Source: Azorhizobium sp943369575 (GTDB lineage Bacteria > Pseudomonadota > Alphaproteobacteria > Rhizobiales > Xanthobacteraceae). Taken from it: a stretch of DNA of 28,469 nt. The DNA is taken from the NCBI GenBank assembly GCA_943369575.1, contig CALRNP020000037.1, forward strand, positions 1 to 28,469. The letters run 5' to 3'. This document shows positions 6,410 to 13,652 of the stretch, piece by piece. How positions within the stretch are numbered: position 1 is the first letter of the stretch; each line of letters begins with the position of its first letter. The notes beneath the pieces are model-generated. The model saw nothing but the letters and a program-made list of their open reading frames with translations. It was not told the origin of the DNA and made no database searches. The translations under genes were made by a program, and so were the position numbers.

Positions 6410-7794
6410 GTGTGATGGAAGCCAGTCGCGCGGGGCTGCGCAGCCTCAACGGCTTCTGCACCGAGGCCAACGCGCGCTTCGGCGCCTGGTTCAACCGTGT
6501 CACGCCCAAGGGGCTGTTCCCGCGCTCGCTGCTGATCATCGTCATTCCCATGGTGATCCTGCAGTCGGTGGTCGCCTTCGTGTTCATGGAGCGCCACTAC
6601 AACACCGTCACCCGGCGACTGTCGGCGGCGGTGAGCCAGGACATCGCCGCCGTGGTGGACATGTACGCCACCTATCCGGGCGACAAGGATGCCGCCAATC
6701 TACGCCGCATCGCCTGGCAGTCGCTGGAATTGTCCGTGGACGTGCTGCCGCCCGATCCCCTGCCCGCGCAGGGGCCGCGCCCGTTCTTCTCCATTCTCGA
6801 CAGCGCGCTGTCGCGGGAGATCGGCCGCCGCATCAAGCAGCCTTATTGGATCGACACCGTGGGCCGCTCCAACCTGATCGAGGTGCGGGTGAAGATGCCC
6901 GATGCGGTGCTGCGCATCTTCGCCCGCCGCAGTTCGGCCTATGCCTCAAACTCGCACATCTTCCTGCTCTGGATGGTCGGCACTTCGCTGGTGCTGCTGG
7001 CGGTGGCGATCCTGTTCCTGCGCAACCAGATCCGCCCGATCGAGAATCTCGCCGATGCGGCGGAGGCCTTCGGCAAGGGCCGCGATGTGGAGAATTTCCG
7101 CCCCCGCGGCGCCCGCGAGGTGCGGCGGGCGGCGGTGGCGTTCCTGGAGATGAAGCGCCGCATCGAGCGCCAGATCGAGCAGCGCACCGCCATGCTGGCG
7201 GGTGTCTCGCACGACATGCGCACCATCCTCACCCGCTTCAAGCTGGAACTGGCCTTCCTGCCCGAAGGTCCCGAGGTGGACGAACTGCGCCGGGATGTGG
7301 ACGAATTGCAGGGCATGCTCGAAGCCTATTTGGCCTTCGCCCGCGGCGATGGCGGCGAGCAGACGGCACTCACCGACATGGCACAATTGGTGGAGGATCT
7401 GCGGGCCACCGCCCAGCGCTCCGGCGCCCAGGCCAGCGCCAGCTTCATGGGACCGCCTTTGGTGCAGGTGAAGGCGGATTCGCTCAAGCGCTGCATCGGC
7501 AATCTGGTGGGCAATGCGGTGCGCTACGCCAAGCGGCTGGAGATCACCGGCACCCGCGATGCCCGCTGGCTCATCGTCACCGTGGATGACGACGGCCCCG
7601 GCATTCCCGAGGACAAGCGCGAGGACGTCTTCCGTCCCTTCCTGCGACTGGACGACGCCCGCAACCAGGATGCCGGCGGCTCCGGCCTCGGCCTGTCCAT
7701 CGCCCGCGACATCGCCCGCGCCCATGGCGGCGACGTCATCCTGGCGGACAGCCCGCTGGGCGGCCTGCGCGCCACCATCCGGCTGCCGGTCTAA
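6406..7794 (+). CDS. Sensor histidine kinase, partner of the upstream OmpR-type regulator
   Basis: A 462-residue inner-membrane sensor. Order: cytoplasmic N-tail, TM1 at about 41-61, a periplasmic loop of about 120 residues without a recognised sensor fold, TM2 at about 184-206, HAMP at about 207-260, the dimerisation helix with phospho-accepting H269 in GVSHDMRTILTR, then the ATPase domain with N box NLVGNAVRY at 366-374, G1 DDDGPGIP at 394-401 and G2 GSGLGLS at 425-431. The H box reads RTILTR where many kinases have RTPLTR; the usual proline is absent. Start is the GTG at 6406, overlapping the regulator's stop by four bases; an ATG at 6415 is the alternative. The stop overlaps the start of the GNAT gene (TAATG). 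It probably phosphorylates the upstream regulator. Confidence 0.92.
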   Translation: MSVMEASRAGLRSLNGFCTEANARFGAWFNRVTPKGLFPRSLLIIVIPMVILQSVVAFVFMERHYNTVTRRLSAAVSQDIAAVVDMYATYPGDKDAANLRRIAWQSLELSVDVLPPDPLPAQGPRPFFSILDSALSREIGRRIKQPYWIDTVGRSNLIEVRVKMPDAVLRIFARRSSAYASNSHIFLLWMVGTSLVLLAVAILFLRNQIRPIENLADAAEAFGKGRDVENFRPRGAREVRRAAVAFLEMKRRIERQIEQRTAMLAGVSHDMRTILTRFKLELAFLPEGPEVDELRRDVDELQGMLEAYLAFARGDGGEQTALTDMAQLVEDLRATAQRSGAQASASFMGPPLVQVKADSLKRCIGNLVGNAVRYAKRLEITGTRDARWLIVTVDDDGPGIPEDKREDVFRPFLRLDDARNQDAGGSGLGLSIARDIARAHGGDVILADSPLGGLRATIRLPV

Positions 7795-8249
7795 TGGCCG
7801 CCCAACACGCAATCCGGCCGGCTCGGCCAGAGGACGCGGCGGTCGTCGCGGCCATCGCCCAGGCGGCTTATGGCATCTATGTCGCGCGCATCGGGCGGAT
7901 GCCCCTGCCGATGCTGGCCGATTATGCGGATCTGACGGCACGCGATTTGGTGCATGTGCTGGACGTGGACGGCGCGGTGGCCGCTTATGTGGTGCTGATC
8001 CACGAGCCGGAGGCCCTGCTGGTCGAGAATATCGCCGTCAGCCCGGCGTTCCAGAAACGGGGATTGGGGCGCGCGCTCCTGGCATTTGCCGATGACGCCG
8101 CCCGCGCCGCCGGCCTTCAGACCATCCGCCTCTATACCAACGCCGCCATGACCGAGAACATCGCCCTCTATGGCCGCTGCGGCTATGTGGAGACGCACCG
8201 GGCGACGGAGGACGGCCGCCATCGCGTCTACATGCAGAAGGCGCTGTGA
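7794..8249 (+). CDS. GNAT-family N-acetyltransferase
   Basis: A 151-residue cytoplasmic acetyl-CoA-dependent acetyltransferase of unknown substrate. The acetyl-CoA pyrophosphate-binding loop is visible as SPAFQKRGLGRALL at about 83-96 (QKRGLG is the Q/R-x-x-G-x-G/A signature), and the C-terminal strand region ENIALYGRCGYVE at 121-133 is the usual motif B with a tyrosine near the active site. The ATG overlaps the kinase stop codon by one base (TAATG), so it is translationally coupled to the two-component genes; whether the function is linked is unknown. The next gene converges only 3 nt away. Confidence 0.88.
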   Translation: MAAQHAIRPARPEDAAVVAAIAQAAYGIYVARIGRMPLPMLADYADLTARDLVHVLDVDGAVAAYVVLIHEPEALLVENIAVSPAFQKRGLGRALLAFADDAARAAGLQTIRLYTNAAMTENIALYGRCGYVETHRATEDGRHRVYMQKAL

Positions 8250-8252
8250 CGC

Positions 8253-8609
8253 TCAGAACAGCCGGGCGCCGTTCGGCACGGGGGAGGACGGCGCCACCAG
8301 TACAACGGTGCCAGTCTCGTCGGGAAAACCCAGGGTCAACACTTCCGAGACGAACGGCCCGATGCGGCGCGGCGGCAGATTGACCACACCGGCCACTTGC
8401 CGCCCCACGAGGTCATCGAGACGGTAATGCTCGGTGATCTGGGCGGATGAGCGCTTCACGCCGATCTGCGGGCCGAAATCGATGGTGAGCTTGTAGGCGG
8501 GTTTGCGCGCCTGCGGAAAAGCCTCCGCCTCCAGGATGGTACCGACCCGGACGTCGACTTTGAGGAAATCCTCAATCCCGATCTCGCCGCTGTCCTCGGC
8601 CGCCCCCAT
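8253..8609 (-). CDS. CsaA-like tRNA-binding domain protein
   Basis: A single tRNA-binding (OB-fold) domain protein of 118 residues, of the CsaA type. It shows the family run: VDVRVGTILEAEAFPQARKP, YKLTIDFGPQIGVKRSSAQI, LVGRQVAGVVNLPPRRIG, and SEVLTLGFPDETG. In Bacillus, CsaA has chaperone and secretion-related activity; tRNA binding is the general property of the fold. The role here is not known. GGAGGAG lies 6-12 nt before the ATG at 8609. It is the last gene of the minus-strand run and comes 39 nt after the TetR-like gene, so cotranscription is likely. Its 3' end is 3 nt from the convergent GNAT gene. Confidence 0.88.
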   Translation of the reverse strand: MGAAEDSGEIGIEDFLKVDVRVGTILEAEAFPQARKPAYKLTIDFGPQIGVKRSSAQITEHYRLDDLVGRQVAGVVNLPPRRIGPFVSEVLTLGFPDETGTVVLVAPSSPVPNGARLF

Positions 8610-8648
8610 GTGCGCTCCTCCTGTGGAATGCTGACCGACCTGCCGGTA

Positions 8649-9320
8649 TCAGGCCGCGGTGTCAGTAACGGTTTCATCCGCACCCGCTTCGACGGTGGCG
8701 GAGCGCCGGCGCACGCGCCAGGGCAGCGCGAGATAGGCCAAGTCATCCATCATCCCCAGCAGCTTGGCGCCGGTGGCCAATTCCCGGTCCAGCGCCGCCA
8801 TGGTGGGGGCAAAGCCGGGGTCCTCGTCCTTCAGCCAGACGTCGAGAATGCGCCCGAACAAAAGCGCCAGCCCGCGGGCCCGGGCGGCGCCCGCCAGCCC
8901 GGTGGACGGCAGGCCGGCCGCGGCCAGCATCCAGGTCTGCGAGCGTACGCTCAGGTTCAGCAGAGTGACCGCCAGCAGCGGGTTGCGTCGGGCCGAGGCC
9001 ATCAGCGATCGCACCGCCTCGCGGTGGGGCTCCAGCGCATCCAGGCGCCGCATGAGCACTTCGAACAGCCGCTCCTGCGCCGGCTCGTCCGCCAGTTCCG
9101 CTTGGTCGGGATCGGCGCTGGCGGCGAGGACGTGGCGGTCGGTGGCGCGGAAGAAGGCGGCCAGAATATCGCGCGGCCCGGCAAAGGCCACGCGTAATTC
9201 CGACAGCGGCACGCCAGCGCTCTCGGCGACCCGAACAAGGTCGATGCGCTCGAACGGCTCCTGCTCCAGAAGAACAAGGAAGGCGCGGAGCGCGGCATCG
9301 CGGCTGGTTTCCGAGGTCAT
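8649..9320 (-). CDS. TetR-like protein with a COQ9-like C-terminal region
   Basis: A 223-residue, mostly helical protein. Residues 5-65 resemble a TetR DNA-binding domain (RDAALRAFLVLLEQEPFERI, then VAESAGVPLSELRVAF), but the usual recognition-helix pattern Y-x-Y/H-F-x-x-K is replaced by LRVAFAGPRD. The C-terminal half has DVWLKDEDPGFAPTMAALDR at 160-179, which recalls the COQ9 pattern W-x(n)-D-x(n)-T-x-A-x-LDR. It could be an ordinary TetR regulator or a COQ9-type lipid-binding protein; I cannot decide without a profile search. The ATG at 9320 has GGAGGA 5 nt upstream; the longer frame to 9425 runs through a terminator-like hairpin and is rejected. Neighbours are proC upstream and the CsaA-like gene downstream. 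Confidence 0.75.
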   Translation of the reverse strand: MTSETSRDAALRAFLVLLEQEPFERIDLVRVAESAGVPLSELRVAFAGPRDILAAFFRATDRHVLAASADPDQAELADEPAQERLFEVLMRRLDALEPHREAVRSLMASARRNPLLAVTLLNLSVRSQTWMLAAAGLPSTGLAGAARARGLALLFGRILDVWLKDEDPGFAPTMAALDRELATGAKLLGMMDDLAYLALPWRVRRRSATVEAGADETVTDTAA

Positions 9321-9350
9321 GCGTCCTCCCGCCGGCGGAATGTGAGACCG

Positions 9351-9389
9351 AAAGCCCGCCCGCCCCGGCGGGATGCCGGAGCGGGCGGG
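9351..9389 (-). terminator. Probable terminator between proC and the TetR-like gene
   Basis: 9355-9363 (CCCGCCCGC) pairs with 9381-9389 (GCGGGCGGG), and an inner CCGGC/GCCGG stem (9365-9369 with 9375-9379) closes a 5-nt loop. On the minus strand the GC-rich hairpin is followed by CTTTCGG. It lies 48 nt after the proC stop and before the TetR-like start. Confidence 0.55.
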
Positions 9390-9436
9390 ATCATGCGTCA
9401 AATGGGAGCCGCACGCCGCACTCACAAGGCTGGCCG

Positions 9437-10273
9437 TCAGCCGGCCAGTTCGTGCGACCGCTTGGTGGCCTCGGCCACGGCGTGGGTCAGTAGTGGGCCG
9501 AAGCCGGTGCCGGCATCCATCAGCACCGCCAGAGCGGCGGCGGTGGTGCCGCCGGGAGATGTGACGTTCTGGCGCAGGGTACCCGGCGCCGTGCCGGACT
9601 GGGCCATCAGTGCGCCGGCCCCGGAAACGGTGGCGCGCGCGAGGCGGTCAGCCAGATCGGCGGGCAGGCCGGCGGCGGCACCGGCCTGGGCCAAAGCTTC
9701 CGCCAGCAGGAACACGTAGGCCGGACCCGAACCGGATACGGCGGTGGCCACATCCATCAGGTCTTCATCCTCAACCCACTCCACCGGCCCCACGGCCCCG
9801 AGCAGAGCAGACGCGGCGTCCCGCGCTGCCGATGTCGCGGCGGCATTGGCCACGGCGACGGTGATGCCGTGGCCGATGGCGGCCGGGGTATTGGGAATGG
9901 TGCGGATGATCGCGGTGCGGTGGGTCAAGGCTTTCTCAAGGAAACCGATGGTGCGGCCCGCCATGATGGAAACCACCACCGTCTCCGGCCCGACGAGCCC
10001 GCGAACGCTGGCGATCACCGCCGGGGCCACCTGCGGCTTGACCGCGAGCACCAGGACGCCAGCAGGAGGAATGCTGTCATAGGCCGGGTTTGCCGCGACC
10101 CCTTTGGCGGCGAGCGTGGCTGCCGCTTCGTCCGGCAAGTTCGGATCCAGCGCCACCATGTTGGCGGGTTCGAGACCGAGAGCGAGCCAGCCGTCGAGCA
10201 GCGCCCCGCCCATCTTGCCCGCGCCCACCAGGACCACGGGGCCGTTCAACTGCTTCAACACGTCCAGCGACAT
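9437..10273 (-). CDS. proC: Pyrroline-5-carboxylate reductase
   Basis: ProC reduces 1-pyrroline-5-carboxylate to proline with NAD(P)H, the last step of proline synthesis, in the cytoplasm. The 278-residue protein has the N-terminal Rossmann motif VLVGAGKMGGALL at 14-26, VLAVKPQ at 75-81, TIPNTPAAIG at 125-134, ATAVSGSGPAYVF at 176-188 and the P5C reductase signature in LRQNVTSPGGTTAAAL at 233-248. The frame is also open to a TTG at 10291; I prefer the ATG at 10273, which begins where family members normally begin. It is preceded on the same strand by a YbjN-domain gene (72-nt gap holding a hairpin). Confidence 0.95.
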   Translation of the reverse strand: MSLDVLKQLNGPVVLVGAGKMGGALLDGWLALGLEPANMVALDPNLPDEAAATLAAKGVAANPAYDSIPPAGVLVLAVKPQVAPAVIASVRGLVGPETVVVSIMAGRTIGFLEKALTHRTAIIRTIPNTPAAIGHGITVAVANAAATSAARDAASALLGAVGPVEWVEDEDLMDVATAVSGSGPAYVFLLAEALAQAGAAAGLPADLADRLARATVSGAGALMAQSGTAPGTLRQNVTSPGGTTAAALAVLMDAGTGFGPLLTHAVAEATKRSHELAG

Positions 10274-10294
10274 CGGCACACCTGCACGCAAGGG

Positions 10295-10324
10295 GAGGAA
10301 CCGGGCCGCGGTGGCCCGGTCCTC
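10295..10324 (-). terminator. Hairpin between the YbjN-domain gene and proC
   Basis: ACCGGGCC (10300-10307) pairs with GGCCCGGT (10313-10320) around a 5-nt loop, and the stem is extended by GAGG/CCTC with one bulged A. There is no T-run after it on the minus strand (CCCTTGCG). It may be an attenuator, a processing site or a weak terminator. Confidence 0.4.
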
Positions 10325-10345
10325 GCGAGGGGAGTCCCGTTTGTC

Positions 10346-10846
10346 TTAAGCTTCTCCGACGGTATCGAAAAGCGCGGAGTCCATGGCGTCCCGCGCGCTC
10401 TTGCCCGCCCACACCACAAATTGGAACGCCGGGAAGTAGCGATCCACCGCATCCATGGCGGCATCCAGTATGGCTTCGCATTGGCGATCACTGGCAGTGG
10501 CGCCGCCGGCGAGCACCAGGGCATGCCGGAACATGATCACACCCTCCTGCGGCCAGATGTCGAAATGGCCGAGCCACATCTGTTCATTGATGAGGGCCAG
10601 GAGCTTCAGCACCTCGCCGCGGCGGCTGTCGGGCACCTTGAAGTCGAAAGCGCAAGCCAGATGCAGGGCCTCAATCTCGTCCATCCACTGGAAGGAGATG
10701 TGGCAGTCGGTCCAGCGATTGTTGAGGGACAGGGTGATCTCGTCTTCGGCGGACCGCTCGAAGGCCCAGTCGCGCACGGCGGCGAGCTGTTCAACCAAGT
10801 CGACGGGATTGGCCGACGCTTCGGTTTCGATTTCGATCAGAGACAT
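10346..10846 (-). CDS. YbjN-domain protein
   Basis: A 166-residue cytoplasmic protein of the YbjN family (fold related to type III secretion chaperones; biochemical role not settled). The family pattern is visible as WTDCHISFQWMDEIEALHLA, then KVPDSRRGEVLKLLALINEQ, LGHFDIWPQEGVIMFRHAL, and a C-terminal helix ending in AVDRYFPAFQFVVWAGKSA. The ATG at 10846 has GAGG-type sequence just upstream; the longer frame adds a 19-residue run with no site. It sits between ubiK and proC on the same strand, a common arrangement in Hyphomicrobiales as far as I recall. The 261 bp between its start and ubiK hold no gene I can support and presumably its promoter. Confidence 0.85.
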   Translation of the reverse strand: MSLIEIETEASANPVDLVEQLAAVRDWAFERSAEDEITLSLNNRWTDCHISFQWMDEIEALHLACAFDFKVPDSRRGEVLKLLALINEQMWLGHFDIWPQEGVIMFRHALVLAGGATASDRQCEAILDAAMDAVDRYFPAFQFVVWAGKSARDAMDSALFDTVGEA

Positions 10847-11107
10847 GCCTCGACCTCGCGGTGTGAGGGACGCGGAGATGGTCGAACTCGGCACGAACGG
10901 CACTCAAAGCCAGCCAGGATTTGCGCGACGCAGCGTACCGGCGGCCCCGCCGCCCCAAGTGGGACGACGCGCCCTGGCGAGGCTGCGCCCCGTCGCGCTC
11001 TGGCGCGACGATCCGGCTACGAATCGCCAGTAATTCACTATATCGCGACGCGGTATCGCGCCGCTACGACAGATTATAGTCATGCACCTGTCGTGGGCAT
11101 TGCAGGC

Positions 11108-11425
11108 TCAGACCGGGCCGGGACCGGCGCCGGGCGTACCCGAAAAGCCGGTGTCGGCCGCGTGGGACGTCGCTCCCGCGGCCACCTTGGCCTCCAACTC
11201 CGCCAAGCGGGCGGCCAGGCGCTCATTCTCCAGGCGGGCGGCGGCGGCCAGATCCTTGACCACCTCAAACTCCTCGCGCTTGACCAGATCCATGTCGCGC
11301 AGGAACCGCTCCATCTGAGCGCGCACAACGGTTTCCGCCTCACGGCGCATGCCCTGGGCGACGCCCGCCGCATCGTTCACAAGACGGGACATCTCGTCGA
11401 ACAGACGGCCTGTGGTCTGGGTCAT
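11108..11425 (-). CDS. ubiK: Accessory factor UbiK family protein (BMFP domain)
   Basis: UbiK is a small accessory protein that helps the aerobic ubiquinone synthesis complex; purified members form coiled-coil trimers and perturb membranes. The 105-residue protein fits: a helical N-terminus with GRLFDEMSRLVNDAAGVAQG, then an amphipathic helix REAETVVRAQMERFLRDMDL, then the conserved VKREEFEVVKDLAAAARLEN and a leucine/alanine heptad coil LAARLAELEAKVA. The last 25 residues are a low-complexity Ala/Gly/Pro tail. The ATG at 11425 has GGAGG 7 nt upstream; an in-frame extension to 11581 lacks family similarity. It is divergent from lgt. Confidence 0.85.
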   Translation of the reverse strand: MTQTTGRLFDEMSRLVNDAAGVAQGMRREAETVVRAQMERFLRDMDLVKREEFEVVKDLAAAARLENERLAARLAELEAKVAAGATSHAADTGFSGTPGAGPGPV

Positions 11426-11736
11426 GGTCGGCCTCCGCGCCGGGTTGGAATGCGCGCCGAAGCGCTCCGTAAGACAATGGGCATAGCGCGCATCGCCCGC
11501 AAGGTCTGCCGCTCCGGCAGGTGCCGCACCGCGGCAAAGCGACCGCCCCGGCCGCTTGACGGCGCCCGCAGCGAGCGGCACATGGCGGCATCGGGCCAGC
11601 CCCGGCCCGCCGCCGAAGTGTCCGGCATTCAGGAATTCGTCGCCAATCCCGCGCTATGGATAATGCGCGGGGCAGCGACCTTAACCCTGCCGCCCGTCGC
11701 GGGCTGCCCGAAGGCGCGCGATCCCCCGGAGTTTCG
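11426..11736. other. 311-bp divergent intergenic region, ubiK / lgt
   Basis: No gene is supported here. The region must hold the promoters of ubiK (minus) and lgt (plus). The only structure noted is a dyad at 11648-11654/11665-11671 (CCCGCGC and GCGCGGG) whose 10-nt spacer contains GGATAAT, a -10-like element reading towards lgt. I see no convincing -35 at proper spacing, so promoter assignment is tentative. Confidence 0.4.
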
Positions 11737-12552
11737 ATGATCCAGTTCGCCCTGCCCTTTCCCGCCATCGATCCGGTGCTGTTCGCCGTCGGCCCCTTCG
11801 CCGTGCGCTGGTATGCGCTGGCCTATATTGCCGGCCTGCTGATCGGCTGGCAGTTGGCGCGCACCCTGGTGGCCCGGCCGGCGCTGTGGGGCGGCACCTC
11901 GCCCATGCAGCCAGCGGATCTGGACGACGCGCTGTTCTGGGCCACCTTCGGCGTGATCCTCGGCGGGCGCATCGGCTATGTGGTGTTCTATAATCCCGCT
12001 TTCTTCCTCGCCAATCCGACCGAAATCCCCATGCTGTGGCATGGCGGCATGTCGTTCCACGGTGGATTGGCCGGCACCATTCTCGCGTTAGTACTGTTCG
12101 CCCGTTCCCGGTCCATTCCGGTCTTTTCCATGCTGGACGTGGCGAGCGTGGTGGCGCCGGTTGGCCTGTTCTTCGGGCGCATCGCCAATTTCATCAATGG
12201 CGAACTGTGGGGCCGCCCGGCGGATGTGCCGTGGGCGATGATCTTCCCCACCGGCGGCAATGTCCCGCGCCATCCCAGCCAACTCTATGAAGCCGGCGTC
12301 GAGGGACTGCTGCTGTTCGTCGTGATGCTGGTGGCCGTGCGCCTGGGCGTTTTCCGCCGACCGGGCATGGCGGCGGGCATCTTCGGCATCGGCTACGGCC
12401 TCGGCCGCATCTTCGGCGAGTTCTTCCGCGAGCCGGATTCCCAGTTGGGCTTCCTGGCCTTCGGCACCACCATGGGCATGCTGCTGTCGGTGCCTTTGGT
12501 GATCGCGGGCGCCGGCCTCGTCTTCTATTCCCTGCGTCCGGCCCGGCCGTGA
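11737..12552 (+). CDS. lgt: Prolipoprotein diacylglyceryl transferase
   Basis: Lgt transfers diacylglycerol from phosphatidylglycerol to the lipobox cysteine of prolipoproteins in the inner membrane. The 271-residue polytopic protein shows WYALAYIAGLLIGW at 25-38, GGRIGYVVFYNP near 77-87, WHGGMSFHGG at 101-110 and the Lgt signature GRIANFINGELWG at 147-159 (conserved Arg, Asn and Glu), then HPSQLYEAG, and GRIFGEFFREPD near the end. The ATG at 11737 has GGAG 7 nt upstream; the longer frame has no family similarity. It overlaps the methyltransferase gene by four bases (GTGA). Its phosphatidylglycerol donor is made by the pathway to which pgsA at the window start belongs, and a likely client is the lipoprotein at 14531. 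Confidence 0.96.
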   Translation: MIQFALPFPAIDPVLFAVGPFAVRWYALAYIAGLLIGWQLARTLVARPALWGGTSPMQPADLDDALFWATFGVILGGRIGYVVFYNPAFFLANPTEIPMLWHGGMSFHGGLAGTILALVLFARSRSIPVFSMLDVASVVAPVGLFFGRIANFINGELWGRPADVPWAMIFPTGGNVPRHPSQLYEAGVEGLLLFVVMLVAVRLGVFRRPGMAAGIFGIGYGLGRIFGEFFREPDSQLGFLAFGTTMGMLLSVPLVIAGAGLVFYSLRPARP

Positions 12553-13652
12553 CCACGCCGCTGGCCGCAGAACTCAAGGCCCTGATCGCTGCGGATGGCC
12601 CGATCTCGGTGGGGCGCTACATGGCGCTGTGCCTCGGCCACCCCCGGCACGGCTATTACATGACCCGCGACCCCCTGGGCGCGCGCGGCGACTTCATCAC
12701 CGCCCCCGAGATCAGCCAGATGTTCGGCGAGTTGATCGGCCTGTGGGCGGTGGCCACCTGGCAGCAGATGGGGGCGCCCGCCGCCTTCCGGTTGGTGGAA
12801 CTCGGCCCCGGCCGCGGCACGCTGATGGCCGATGCGCTGCGCGCCGCCCGGCTGGTGCCGGCCTTCGGCGCCGCCGCGAGCATTGATCTGGTGGAGATGA
12901 GCCCGGTGTTGCGGGCGCGGCAGGCGGAAACCCTGGCGGGCCTCGCCACCCCCGCCTGGCATGAGCGGCTGGACAGCGTGCCGGATGGCACCGCCATCGT
13001 CATCGCCAATGAATTCTTCGATGCCCTGCCCATCGATCAGTTCGTGCGCGGCCGTGAGGGCTGGCACGAGCGGCGGGTGGGCTTGGATGCGGCGGGCGAA
13101 CTGGCCTTCGGGCTCGATCCTTCGCCCCTGCCCGCCATCGCGGCGCTGGCGGCGCATTTCCCGCCGGCGCGGATGGGCGACGTGGTGGAGCGCCTGGAGG
13201 GCGGCGCCGTACAGGCGCTCGCCACGCGTCTGGCGACCCAGGGGGGCGCGGCCCTGGTGATCGACTATGGTCACGGGGCGCACGGCTATGGCGACACCCT
13301 CCAGGCCATGAAGGCTCATGGCTTCGTGCCACCGCTGGAGACGCCCGGCGAGGCCGACCTCACGGCCCATGTAGATTTCGCAGCTCTGGCGCGAAGCGCG
13401 AAGACGGCGGGGGCGCGGGCGTTTGGCACGCTTACCCAGGGTGACTTTCTCGCCCGCCTGGGCCTTGGCGCCCGCGCCGCCCGGCTGCAACGGGACCAGG
13501 ATGCGGCCGGACGGGCCGCCATCGTCGAAGCGGCGGAGCGGCTGGCGGGAACCGGCGCCGGTCAGATGGGTACATTGTTCAAGGTACTAGGGCTGGCCGA
13601 TCCAGCGCTGGGACCGCCGCCCGGCTTTGCGCCGCAGGAGGAGATTGCGTGA
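12549..13652 (+). CDS. SAM-dependent methyltransferase, MidA/NDUFAF7 family
   Basis: A 367-residue class I methyltransferase of the family that includes mitochondrial NDUFAF7, which methylates an arginine of complex I subunit NDUFS2 during assembly. Visible: the family-specific RGDFITAPEISQMFGELIG at 46-64, the SAM-binding glycine motif LVELGPGRGTLM at 82-93, LVEMSPVLRARQ near 114-125, VIANEFFDALPIDQF near 155-169, and LVIDYGHG followed by TAHVDFAALA. The GTG start at 12549 overlaps the lgt stop, and the gene's end overlaps the pgeF start, so the three are coupled. A role in complex I maturation is by homology only. Confidence 0.92.
   Translation: MTTPLAAELKALIAADGPISVGRYMALCLGHPRHGYYMTRDPLGARGDFITAPEISQMFGELIGLWAVATWQQMGAPAAFRLVELGPGRGTLMADALRAARLVPAFGAAASIDLVEMSPVLRARQAETLAGLATPAWHERLDSVPDGTAIVIANEFFDALPIDQFVRGREGWHERRVGLDAAGELAFGLDPSPLPAIAALAAHFPPARMGDVVERLEGGAVQALATRLATQGGAALVIDYGHGAHGYGDTLQAMKAHGFVPPLETPGEADLTAHVDFAALARSAKTAGARAFGTLTQGDFLARLGLGARAARLQRDQDAAGRAAIVEAAERLAGTGAGQMGTLFKVLGLADPALGPPPGFAPQEEIA

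Noticed and set aside
11040..11060. Direct repeat TATCGCG near 11040 and 11053
   Set aside because: Seven bases twice in GC-rich DNA is not enough to call an operator or iteron.
10869..11740. Long + strand frame across ubiK and the ybjN upstream gap
   Set aside because: It is antisense to known genes with no recognisable domain; part of the GC-driven shadow frames.
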